The notes below the pieces were generated by a model that was not told where the DNA came from, ran no database searches, and saw only the letters and a list, made by a program, of their open reading frames with translations. This document shows, one piece after another, positions 1 to 7,268 of a DNA stretch of 44,763 nt. Position 1 is the stretch's first letter. Each line of letters starts with the position of its first letter. Source of the DNA: Oxalobacter formigenes (GTDB lineage Bacteria > Pseudomonadota > Gammaproteobacteria > Burkholderiales > Burkholderiaceae_D); contig JAHYZB010000079.1 in assembly GCA_019424645.1 (NCBI GenBank), positions 1 to 44,763 on the forward strand, written 5' to 3'. The position numbers and the translations under genes were made by a program.

Positions 1-431
1 CCAATCTTGTCTGTTAGTCTGTCCGACACATTGCTTTCACCTGCCAGCGCTTTTTTGTAATAGCTGCGTCCAAGCACACTGAAAGAGACATTATCTGTCG
101 TGATGGCATTACCATCAGAGGGCACATACGCCAGACGTTTGAACGAATGCCGGTCGCACTCAGCTTTCAAAACATCGAGAGCATAAGTGACATCGAATTT
201 TTCCCTGCTGCCGATGATGTTGGCGATAGCCTCAATCTTGTCCAGCTCCATGCGTACGGTATTTTTGACAACTTCCGCATTTTGCACGGCAATTTCACTC
301 AGATATTGCTTGTTTTGTTCCCTGATATCATTTTTGGTACTGTAAATGAAATAGACACTGACGCTGATCAGCACAGTCGCCAGCAACACGATCGCCAAAG
401 CAAGCTGCCTTGTTATCTTTTCTTTCAGCAA
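1..431 (-). CDS. Membrane sensor protein with Cache-like extracellular domain, N-terminal part (runs off left edge)
   Basis: About 143 codons are visible; the gene continues beyond base 1. I chose a TTG start at 431 because AAAGG lies just upstream at normal spacing and no ATG is available before an in-frame stop. The protein begins with a basic stretch, then a hydrophobic membrane segment at about residues 9-30 (QLALAIVLLATVLISVSVYF), then an extracytoplasmic helical linker and the start of a sensor domain containing SVLGRSYYKKALAGES, which resembles dCache domains of chemoreceptors, histidine kinases and diguanylate cyclases. The output domain is outside the window, so the class cannot be decided. 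Identification as a Cache sensor is inference from the layout and this motif. Confidence 0.6.
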   Translation of the reverse strand, partial: MLKEKITRQLALAIVLLATVLISVSVYFIYSTKNDIREQNKQYLSEIAVQNAEVVKNTVRMELDKIEAIANIIGSREKFDVTYALDVLKAECDRHSFKRLAYVPSDGNAITTDNVSFSVLGRSYYKKALAGESNVSDRLTDKI

Positions 432-603
432 TGCCGCACCTTTTTGAATCTGGATGAAGATTGGCCAATTTTGAAAAAGTTGTTACTCGTATTGAACTGA
501 CTGTTTCAATGACAGGCTCAAAAGTTCCTATCAGTACGCATAGAAAGGAAACAAACTTTATTATAATTTATTTCCACATGGAAAATTTGTTAAGTTTTTT
601 ATA

Positions 604-822
604 TTGAGTGGTTTTCGGATTCTGCCACTGACAATTAAAGATCACGAAAGTTATCGGAACGCGAGAGCAATCAGTAATTCCAGGACACACAATGAACGCG
701 AAAAGTTGCTGTGGCACAAAGACAGCAAGACAACAGCTTTTTATCGCCAGAATAAAAATGAAGCTATTTTACCGATCATGTCTAATCACCGATTAGACAT
801 CAGCAAAAAGGTGGGGGAATAA
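604..822 (+). pseudogene. Possible remnant of a tyrosine recombinase C-terminus
   Basis: An open frame of about 72 codons without a good start or ribosome binding site. Its second half contains KLLWHKDSKTTAFYRQNK, which has the shape of the last conserved block of phage-type integrases (LLGHxxxxTTxxYxR, with the nucleophilic Tyr). The G of LGH is W here, and the upstream Arg and His-x-x-Arg boxes are absent. It ends 25 bases from the 3' end of the tRNA-Arg gene, a usual integration target. The match is short and could be chance. Confidence 0.22.
778..800. repeat. Perfect inverted repeat (10-bp arms, 3-base loop)
   Basis: ATGTCTAATC-acc-GATTAGACAT. No T-run follows on either strand, so it is not a typical intrinsic terminator. 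It lies about 50 bases beyond the 3' end of tRNA-Arg and could be a processing hairpin, an operator or part of an old attachment site. Confidence 0.6.
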
Positions 823-846
823 TTTCAGATAAGTGCTTGATTTAAT

Positions 847-923
847 TGGCCTGCCCAGCACGATTCGAACGTGCGACCTACGGCTTAGAAGGCCGTTGCT
901 CTATCCAACTGAGCTATGGGCAG
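847..923 (-). tRNA. tRNA-Arg (anticodon TCT)
   Basis: Read on the minus strand this 77-base sequence folds as a full cloverleaf: acceptor CTGCCCA pairing with TGGGCAG, D-arm GCTC...GAGC, anticodon loop CTTCTAA with anticodon TCT, T-arm with TTCGAAT, discriminator G and an encoded CCA. It decodes AGA/AGG. Confidence 0.95.
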
Positions 924-988
924 ACTTGATCGACAGATTTGTTTATAACGCAATACGTCTTTCATTATAAACAATCTTTGGCCTGAAT

Positions 989-1023
989 AAAAAAACAGGC
1001 TGCCAAAGACAGCCTGTTTTTCT
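989..1023 (-). terminator. Intrinsic terminator after tRNA-Pro
   Basis: Stem ACAGGCTG / CAGCCTGT with a 7-base loop, flanked by A and T runs. On the minus strand the stem is followed by seven Ts, placing it just downstream of tRNA-Pro and upstream of tRNA-Arg. It may also work on plus. Confidence 0.7.
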
Positions 1024-1028
1024 TTAAT

Positions 1029-1105
1029 TGGTCGGGGCGAGATGATTCGAACATCCGACCCACTGGTCCCAAACCAGTTGCGCTACCAGGCTGCGCTACG
1101 CCCCG
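1029..1105 (-). tRNA. tRNA-Pro (anticodon TGG)
   Basis: Minus-strand cloverleaf of 77 bases: acceptor CGGGGCG / CGCCCCG, D-arm GCGC...GCGC, anticodon stem ACTGG/CCAGT with loop TTTGGGA and anticodon TGG, T-loop TTCGAAT, discriminator A and encoded CCA. It lies about 90 bases downstream of glmM on the same strand. Confidence 0.95.
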
Positions 1106-1194
1106 AAGAACGTAATAATACCCATCTCCCCTCTGAAGGTCAATTGTCTTTTACGTCTTTTTTCATTTCGTTGGTGCCAAGCGACGATTTTCAT

Positions 1195-2541
1195 TCAGGC
1201 AACGCTTGCAAGGCACTTGCTGGCGATTCTTTCTGCCATGTCACGGGCATCCTTTTCATTTTCAGTCTCGACCATAACGCGGATTAAAGGCTCTGTTCCG
1301 GATGGACGGATCAATACACGACCCTTCTCGCCCAGTTCCTCTTCGACTTTTTGTTTTTCCTTTTGCATGGCATCGTTCTCTTTCCAGTTAAAACCCGGTT
1401 TGACGCGCACATTCACCAGCGTCTGCGGGAAAAGTGCCAACTCATTCAAAAACGCCGGAAGCGTCGTTTTATGGCGTCTCAAGGCTGCGAGCACCTGAAG
1501 GGAAGAAACAATACCGTCGCCGGTGGTATGTTTGTCCAGGCAGATCAGATGGCCGGAACCTTCTCCTCCCAATACCCACCCTTTTTCCTGCAAGGCTTCA
1601 AGAACGTAACGGTCGCCCACATTGGCACGAACGAAATCGATTTCCCTTTCCCTCAAGGCGATTTCAACGGCCATATTGGTCATAAGCGTCCCGATGACAC
1701 CTTTAAGATCGCTGTATGCCATCCGGTCTTTTGCGATCAGGTATAGAAGCTGGTCGCCGTTATAGACCTGCCCTTCCCCGTCAACCATGATCAGCCTGTC
1801 AGCGTCGCCATCCAGAGCAATGCCCAGATCAGCCCTGTTTTCCAGCACAGCCGAAACCAGTGCATTAATTGACGTTGCTCCACAATGGTCGTTGATATTC
1901 AGTCCGTTCGGTTGAACACCGATGGATATGACATCGGCTCCCAGCTCGTGAAATACACAGGGTGCTGTATTGTACGCAGCACCATTGGCGCAATCGACGA
2001 CGATTTTCATCCCCCGCAGATCGTAATCGGACGGGAACGTGCTTTTGCAGAATTCGATGTAACGGCCCTGCGCATCGTCCAGCCTGCGTGCTTTCCCCAG
2101 AAACTCTGAAGAAGCACATTCCATAGGCTTGTCGATCATGGATTCAATTTCATATTCCATGTCGTCCGGCAATTTGTTGCCACTGGCTGAAAAGAATTTG
2201 ATCCCGTTGTCCTCATAAGGATTATGTGATGCAGATATCACGATACCGGCAGAAAGACGCAAGGCACGGGTCAGATAAGCGACGGCAGGCGTCGGCATCG
2301 GGCCGGACAACATCACGTCAACGCCGGCAGCGGAAAGCCCGGCCTGAAGGGAAGCCTCCAGCATATATCCTGAAATGCGGGTGTCTTTGCCGATCAAAAC
2401 GGCAGGGGTTGATGAGGATTGACTGGTACGGGTCAAAACCTTTCCGGCAGCATAACCCAGCCGCATGACAAAATCAGGCGTGATCGGCGATTGTCCGACT
2501 TGCCCCCGCACTCCATCCGTTCCGAAATATTGACGTTTCAT
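1195..2541 (-). CDS. glmM: Phosphoglucosamine mutase
   Basis: Interconverts glucosamine-6-phosphate and glucosamine-1-phosphate, a cytoplasmic step towards UDP-GlcNAc for peptidoglycan and lipopolysaccharide. The 448-residue product has the usual family length and opens with the typical KRQYFGTDGVRG. The phosphoserine loop ISASHNPYEDNG has its catalytic Ser at about residue 105, the metal-binding loop DGDADR is at 245-250, and the C-terminal phosphate-binding loop RPSGTEPLIRVMVE is present. It starts 18 bases after folP, so the two are probably co-transcribed, as in the conserved rlmE-ftsH-folP-glmM cluster of many proteobacteria. Confidence 0.97.
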   Translation of the reverse strand: MKRQYFGTDGVRGQVGQSPITPDFVMRLGYAAGKVLTRTSQSSSTPAVLIGKDTRISGYMLEASLQAGLSAAGVDVMLSGPMPTPAVAYLTRALRLSAGIVISASHNPYEDNGIKFFSASGNKLPDDMEYEIESMIDKPMECASSEFLGKARRLDDAQGRYIEFCKSTFPSDYDLRGMKIVVDCANGAAYNTAPCVFHELGADVISIGVQPNGLNINDHCGATSINALVSAVLENRADLGIALDGDADRLIMVDGEGQVYNGDQLLYLIAKDRMAYSDLKGVIGTLMTNMAVEIALREREIDFVRANVGDRYVLEALQEKGWVLGGEGSGHLICLDKHTTGDGIVSSLQVLAALRRHKTTLPAFLNELALFPQTLVNVRVKPGFNWKENDAMQKEKQKVEEELGEKGRVLIRPSGTEPLIRVMVETENEKDARDMAERIASKCLASVA

Positions 2542-2559
2542 ATTTTCTTTTCAGTATTG

Positions 2560-3396
2560 TTAGCGTGTCGCCATCCAGACTTTAAGCGCATCGACCGTTT
2601 CTGCGACTTCATGAACCCGAACGATGGCAGCGCCATGCTCTACCGCAGACAAGGCAATGGCCAGATTGCCTGCCAGTCTTTTTTCCACGGGCCTGCCAGT
2701 CAGTTTCGCCACCACGGATTTGCGTGACAAACCTGCCAATACCGGCAAATCCAGTTTTTCCTGAATGAAATCGATGTGCTTTAACAGAATGATATTATCT
2801 TCCAGACTTTTTCCAAAGCCAAAACCCGGATCGACGCAAATACGTTCTTTTGCAATACCGGCCTTTTCCATGCGTTCGACCTGTTCTTTCAGAAAGTCAG
2901 TCACTTCAAGTGTGACATTTGCATAACCGGGATTATCCTGCATGGTTTTCGGCTCACCCTGCATATGCATCACGCATAAGCCGCATGAACTGTCCACAAC
3001 TGCCTTTAAAGACGCTTCAGACTGGAAACCGCAGATATCATTAATCATATCCGCACCGGCGGCAATGGCTTCAACCATTACTTCAGGCTTGTATGTATCG
3101 ATCGACAGGGGACGTCCGCAACCTTTCAGGGCTTCAATGACCGGCATAACCCGATCCAGCTCTTTTTGCAATGGAACGGGTTCCGAACCGGGTCGTGACG
3201 ATTCAGCGCCGATATCGATAATATCGACACCTTCGGCAATCATGTCTTCCGCATGCTTTATGGCTGAAGACAGGGAAAAATACTTTCCACCATCCGAAAA
3301 AGAATCCGGGGTGATATTCAGAATACCCATTATGAGTGGCCGGTATTCTTTGCCTTCAAGCGCAAAACGGGTACGCCCGCATTGAAAAACCTTCAT
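2560..3396 (-). CDS. folP: Dihydropteroate synthase
   Basis: Condenses p-aminobenzoate with dihydropterin pyrophosphate in folate synthesis; target of sulfonamides. The 278-residue TIM-barrel protein shows the pterin and pyrophosphate signatures NITPDSFSDGG (27-37) and GAESSRPGSEPV (63-74), the DPGFGFGKS loop, GLSRKS, and the C-terminal RVHEV motif. Length and motifs are normal for the family. It lies between ftsH (with a terminator in the gap) and glmM; transcription is either by read-through from ftsH or from its own promoter in the short gap. Confidence 0.97.
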   Translation of the reverse strand: MKVFQCGRTRFALEGKEYRPLIMGILNITPDSFSDGGKYFSLSSAIKHAEDMIAEGVDIIDIGAESSRPGSEPVPLQKELDRVMPVIEALKGCGRPLSIDTYKPEVMVEAIAAGADMINDICGFQSEASLKAVVDSSCGLCVMHMQGEPKTMQDNPGYANVTLEVTDFLKEQVERMEKAGIAKERICVDPGFGFGKSLEDNIILLKHIDFIQEKLDLPVLAGLSRKSVVAKLTGRPVEKRLAGNLAIALSAVEHGAAIVRVHEVAETVDALKVWMATR

Positions 3397-3413
3397 ATTG
3401 TTTTTCCGGAATT

Positions 3414-3444
3414 AAAAAAAGGGCGAGACTGCGCTCACCCTTTC
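3414..3444 (-). terminator. Intrinsic terminator after ftsH
   Basis: On the minus strand AAAGGGTGAGC...GCTC-like arms (AAAGGG/CCCTTT with inner GAG/CTC) form a hairpin followed by seven Ts. It lies 20 bases after the ftsH stop and just before folP, so it probably reduces read-through into folP-glmM. Confidence 0.7.
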
Positions 3445-3464
3445 TGATTAAGCCCACCTGTCAA

Positions 3465-5348
3465 TCAAACTGGAGCCGTCGCACTTTCCGTCACTTCAGG
3501 ACCTTCATCCTTTGGCGGTTGGGAAGGTGGGGTCGCTTTTGGTGGGCGGGGATCGATACCATCCATAATGTCGTTGACCTGATCGGCATCCAGCGTTTCC
3601 CATTCCAGCAGCAACCGGGCCATTTTTTCGACCTTGTCGCGGTTTTCTTCCAGCAATTTGCGAGCCAGCGCATACTGCTGATCCAGAATGGCACGGATTT
3701 CGTTATCAACTTTTTGCTGTGTCGCTTCCGAAACCGTTTTCGCCGCCATACGACCACCATAGAACATATCCTGTTCGGTATCTTCGTACACCATGGTACC
3801 CAGCGTTTCGGACATGCCGTAACGGGTCACCATTGCACGGGCAAGCTTGGTAGCCCGTTCAAAGTCGTTCGAAGCACCTGTCGACATCTGATGCATGAAG
3901 ATTTCTTCAGCAATACGACCACCGAAGAGAATGGAAATTTCTTCCAGCATCTTGTCCTTGTACATATTGATGCGGTCATGTTCAGGTAATTGCCATGTCA
4001 GACCCAATGCATGACCACGAGGCATGATGGTAACCTTATGAACCGGATCGGCTTTCGGCAGGAGTTTGGCGACAACGGCATGACCGGATTCATGATAAGC
4101 CGTATTGGCGCGTTCTTCGTCACGCATGACAAAGGACTTGCGTTCCGGACCCATCAGGATCTTGTCCTTGGCGTCTTCGAAATCCTGCATTTCAACCAGC
4201 CGTTTGTTACGACGGGCGGCAAACAGTGCCGATTCATTCACGAGATTGGCCAGATCGGCACCCGAAAAGCCCGGAGTGCCGCGAGCCAGAACACTGGCAT
4301 TGACGTCAGGCGAAATCGGTACCTTGCGCATGTGGACATTCAGGATCTGTTCGCGACCGCGAATGTCCGGCAAACCGACGACAACCTGTCTGTCGAAACG
4401 ACCCGGACGCAGCAAGGCTTTATCCAGAACGTCTGAACGGTTCGTCGCAGCGACGACAATCGTGCCGGAATTCGGTTCGAAACCATCCATTTCCACGAGC
4501 AACTGGTTCAGTGTCTGTTCGCGTTCATCATTACCACCGCCCATGCCGGCACCACGATGACGGCCGACGGCATCGATTTCATCGATGAAAATAATGCATG
4601 GAGAATGTTTTTTCGCTGTTTCAAACATATCGCGAACGCGGGACGCACCCACACCAACGAACATTTCAACGAAATCCGAGCCGGAAATCGAGAAAAAAGG
4701 AACTTTGGCTTCACCGGCAATTGCACGGGCCAGCAGGGTTTTACCGGTACCCGGAGGGCCGACCAGCAGCAAACCACGTGGAATGCGGCCACCCAGTTTC
4801 TGGAATTTGTTTGGGTCGCGCAGAAATTCGACGACCTCGATCACTTCTTCCTTGGCTTCATCGCAACCGGCAACATCAGTAAACGTAACCGTATTGCTCT
4901 TTTCATCAGTCATGCGGGCCTTGGACTTGCCAAACGAAAACGCACCGCCCTTGCCGCCACCCTGCATCTGGCGCATGAAAAAAATCCATACAGCGATCAG
5001 GAGAAGCATCGGGAACCACGAAATGAAGATCTGCGACCAGAAAGAAGGTTCTTCCGGTGGCTTGACGTCAAACTGGACGCCACTGTCCACCAGATCGCCG
5101 ATCAGGCCGCGGTCAAGGTACGTCACCCCGGTCTTGACTTTCTTGCCATCTGCCGTTGTCGCAATAATCGTCCGGTCTTCGATGACAACATCCTTCACCT
5201 TCTTGGCTTTGACTTCGTCAAGAAACTGGGAATAGTTGATAGCGACAGCACCGGCTCCAACATTACGGTCTGTAAAATGTTTGAATGTCGTAAGAAGTAC
5301 GATAATGATGGCAGCCCAGATGCCTACCCTGACAAACATGTTATTCAC
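3465..5348 (-). CDS. ftsH: ATP-dependent zinc metalloprotease FtsH
   Basis: Inner-membrane AAA+ protease that degrades misassembled membrane proteins and regulators. The 627-residue protein has two membrane segments (about 5-22 and 103-125) around a periplasmic domain, Walker A GPPGTGKT (197-204), pore motif MFVG (229-232), Walker B FIDEID (254-259), the second-region-of-homology arginines (ALLRPGRFDR), and the zinc site HESGH (419-423). A GTG start is chosen because GAGGAG sits five bases upstream. A possible heat-shock-type promoter lies at 5381-5410. The C-terminus is Pro-rich. It follows rlmE on the same strand after 197 bases, as in E. coli. Confidence 0.98.
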   Translation of the reverse strand: MNNMFVRVGIWAAIIIVLLTTFKHFTDRNVGAGAVAINYSQFLDEVKAKKVKDVVIEDRTIIATTADGKKVKTGVTYLDRGLIGDLVDSGVQFDVKPPEEPSFWSQIFISWFPMLLLIAVWIFFMRQMQGGGKGGAFSFGKSKARMTDEKSNTVTFTDVAGCDEAKEEVIEVVEFLRDPNKFQKLGGRIPRGLLLVGPPGTGKTLLARAIAGEAKVPFFSISGSDFVEMFVGVGASRVRDMFETAKKHSPCIIFIDEIDAVGRHRGAGMGGGNDEREQTLNQLLVEMDGFEPNSGTIVVAATNRSDVLDKALLRPGRFDRQVVVGLPDIRGREQILNVHMRKVPISPDVNASVLARGTPGFSGADLANLVNESALFAARRNKRLVEMQDFEDAKDKILMGPERKSFVMRDEERANTAYHESGHAVVAKLLPKADPVHKVTIMPRGHALGLTWQLPEHDRINMYKDKMLEEISILFGGRIAEEIFMHQMSTGASNDFERATKLARAMVTRYGMSETLGTMVYEDTEQDMFYGGRMAAKTVSEATQQKVDNEIRAILDQQYALARKLLEENRDKVEKMARLLLEWETLDADQVNDIMDGIDPRPPKATPPSQPPKDEGPEVTESATAPV

Positions 5349-5380
5349 AAAGACTCCTCAGACGCCCATGCGTCAGTTTC

Positions 5381-5410
5381 ACATAGAGTTAATTTTACAA
5401 TCATTTTCAG
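5381..5410 (-). promoter_or_regulatory. Possible sigma32-like promoter of ftsH
   Basis: Minus strand: CTGAAA (plus 5405-5410), 16 bases, then CTCTATGT (plus 5381-5388). This is an imperfect match to the heat-shock consensus CTTGAA / CCCCATnT. FtsH is a heat-shock gene in relatives, which is why I looked; the match alone is weak. Confidence 0.3.
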
Positions 5411-5545
5411 ACATCTGCCATCCACAGAGATCAATCCGGCCAAACTCTGTTGGAGAAGGGATCATGCTTTCACAAATTGATGACAATAACCCGAAAAAAT
5501 TTTTGTTACATCCAATTTTACAAAGAGTTTCAAAAACGCATTATT

Positions 5546-6193
5546 CTAATCGGTTGGATGTCGTAATTGACGTCCCAGCAAAAATATTTCTGATGAATAA
5601 TCGCGGCTGGCTTTCGGTTTTTTCGGCATTACCGTCACAAAGGTTTCACGAAAATTCTTCAAAATATCGTTATAGCTGCTTCCATTGAAACATTTGACAA
5701 GCAAGGCGCCCGACGGTTTCAGGTGCGCCTGCGCAAAATCGAGTGCCAGTTCCATCAGATATTCCACACGTGCCGCATCGGCAGACGCTATACCCGACAA
5801 GTTGGGGGCCATATCCGATAATACAAGATCTGCTTTTCTGCCCTGCAATAAATTTTCCAGCTCCCGTAAAACCGACTCCTCGCGAAAGTCGCCCTGAAAG
5901 AAATGAACACCTTCAATCGGCTCCATCGGCAACAGATCCAGGCCGATGACCGTTCCGTTCAACTGGTTTGTTCCGGAGTTTCCCAACTTGCGAACGACGT
6001 ACTGCGACCAGCTTCCGGGTGTGCTTCCCAAATCGACGATAACCTGCCCCGGTTTGATCAGATGTGCGTCTTCATCGATCTCGATCAGCTTGTACGCTGC
6101 CCGGGCACGATATCCTTCTTTTTGAGCCATTTTGACAAAAGGATCATCCAAATGGTTTTTCATCCAGCTTTTATTGAATTTATTCTTTGACAT
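5546..6193 (-). CDS. rlmE: 23S rRNA 2'-O-ribose methyltransferase RlmE (FtsJ/RrmJ)
   Basis: SAM-dependent enzyme that methylates the 2'-OH of U2552 in the A-loop of 23S rRNA late in large-subunit assembly. The 215-residue protein carries the SAM-binding motif VDLGSTPGSWSQ (53-64) and the catalytic K-D-K-E tetrad, read here as K35, D127, K167 and E202. Length fits the family. It is divergent from yhbY with only 32 bases between the start codons, so the promoters overlap, and it is upstream of ftsH on the same strand. Confidence 0.96.
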   Translation of the reverse strand: MSKNKFNKSWMKNHLDDPFVKMAQKEGYRARAAYKLIEIDEDAHLIKPGQVIVDLGSTPGSWSQYVVRKLGNSGTNQLNGTVIGLDLLPMEPIEGVHFFQGDFREESVLRELENLLQGRKADLVLSDMAPNLSGIASADAARVEYLMELALDFAQAHLKPSGALLVKCFNGSSYNDILKNFRETFVTVMPKKPKASRDYSSEIFLLGRQLRHPTD

Positions 6194-6225
6194 TCGCGTA
6201 AAATACAGTTTTTCAAAGGAATATT

Positions 6226-6699
6226 ATGTTGAAACTCAATTCTGAACAACGAAGCCAGTTAAGATCCCAGGCTCACAGTCTCGATCCGGTTGTCCTGATC
6301 GGCGATGCCGGCCTGACCGATGCCGTCCTGAAGGAAATCGACGTCAGCTTAAATGCCCACGAGCTTATCAAGATCCGTGTTTTCGGCGACGACCGTCAGG
6401 CCCGTCTTGATATGCTTGAATCCATTTGCGCGCCAATGGATGCTGCCCCAATTCAGCACATCGGCAAATTGCTTGTTATTTACCGCCCTAAAAATGAAGA
6501 CAGTCAAAAGCCTGCGACAACTGACAAAAAAGGCAAGGGACTCAGAACAACGACCACATTCAAACCGGGTTCGGGAAGCATCAAAAACCGGGTCAAGAAA
6601 GTGGTTTTGAAAGGCAACGAACGGGTAACGGCCGGTGGTCTCGTCAAACGCAGCAAAGCACGTCCGACAAGCGCCAAAAAGAAAGCACTTGCCAAATAA
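6226..6699 (+). CDS. yhbY: YhbY-type CRM-domain RNA-binding protein with basic tail
   Basis: CRM-domain proteins of this type bind pre-50S particles. The first ~95 residues form the domain (LNSEQRSQLRSQAHSLDPVV, then the glycine loop LIGDAGLTD and IKIRVFGDDR). Residues from about 100 to 157 are an extra Lys/Arg/Ser/Thr-rich tail, absent from the ~97-residue E. coli protein but common in betaproteobacterial homologues; it probably adds RNA binding. AAAGGA precedes the ATG. It converges with greA with only six bases between stops. Confidence 0.9.
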   Translation: MLKLNSEQRSQLRSQAHSLDPVVLIGDAGLTDAVLKEIDVSLNAHELIKIRVFGDDRQARLDMLESICAPMDAAPIQHIGKLLVIYRPKNEDSQKPATTDKKGKGLRTTTTFKPGSGSIKNRVKKVVLKGNERVTAGGLVKRSKARPTSAKKKALAK

Positions 6700-6705
6700 A
6701 CTTCA

Positions 6706-7182
6706 TCAAATAAACATCACTTCCAGAATTTCGTATTCACGAACGCCTGCCGGAGCATTGACCTCGACGACATCGCCTTCTTCCCGTCCGATCAATGCTC
6801 TTGCCATAGGCGACGTGATCGAAATCTTGAATTCTTTCAAATCGGCTTCATCATTGCCCACGATCTGATAAGTCACCCTGTCGCCCGTTTCCAGATCCTC
6901 AACGGAAACCGTTGCGGCAAAAACAATCTTGCCGTTCGTATTCAGGCTTGTCGGATCGATAATCTGGGCTGAAGAAAGTTTGCCTTCCAGCTCGGCAATA
7001 CGCCCCTCAATAAATGCCTGACGTTCTTTTGCGGCATCGTATTCCGCATTTTCGGACAAATCGCCATGCGAACGGGCTTCAGCAATAGCGGCAATCACTT
7101 CATAACGGTCCTTGGTTTTCAACCGTTGTAACTCATCGCGCAACATCTGGGCGCCACGAACAGTAACAGGTATGGAACTCAT
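6706..7182 (-). CDS. greA: Transcription elongation factor GreA
   Basis: Enters the secondary channel of RNA polymerase and stimulates cleavage of backtracked RNA. The 158-residue protein has the N-terminal coiled-coil hairpin with the acidic tip (ARSHGDLSENAEYDAAKE) and the C-terminal FKBP-like domain with SPMARALIGREEGDVVEV. Length is standard. AAGGA lies close to the ATG. It is downstream of carB, the common betaproteobacterial order carA-carB-greA, but a strong terminator separates it from carB. Confidence 0.97.
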   Translation of the reverse strand: MSSIPVTVRGAQMLRDELQRLKTKDRYEVIAAIAEARSHGDLSENAEYDAAKERQAFIEGRIAELEGKLSSAQIIDPTSLNTNGKIVFAATVSVEDLETGDRVTYQIVGNDEADLKEFKISITSPMARALIGREEGDVVEVNAPAGVREYEILEVMFI

Positions 7183-7194
7183 TTTCCTTCTCTC

Positions 7195-7242
7195 AAAAAA
7201 CGGGCGAGGCTTTCAAGACACTTTCGTGTCAAAAAGCCTCGC
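7195..7242 (-). terminator. Intrinsic terminator after carB
   Basis: Two nested stems: outer GCGAGGCTTT / AAAGCCTCGC and inner GACAC / GTGTC, followed on the minus strand by CCCG and six Ts. It lies in the carB-greA gap and probably ends most carAB transcripts. Confidence 0.75.
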
Positions 7243-7268
7243 GAAAAATACCAAATTGTTAAAACAAA

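Larger units (their letters stand above)
432..846. other. Gene-poor region between sensor gene and tRNA-Arg
   Basis: No convincing intact gene is visible. It holds the probable promoter region of the sensor gene (A/T-rich around 540-600), a plus-strand open frame at 604-822 whose end faintly resembles a tyrosine recombinase, and a perfect 10-bp inverted repeat at 778-800. A decayed element next to the 3' end of a tRNA gene is possible. Confidence 0.5.
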
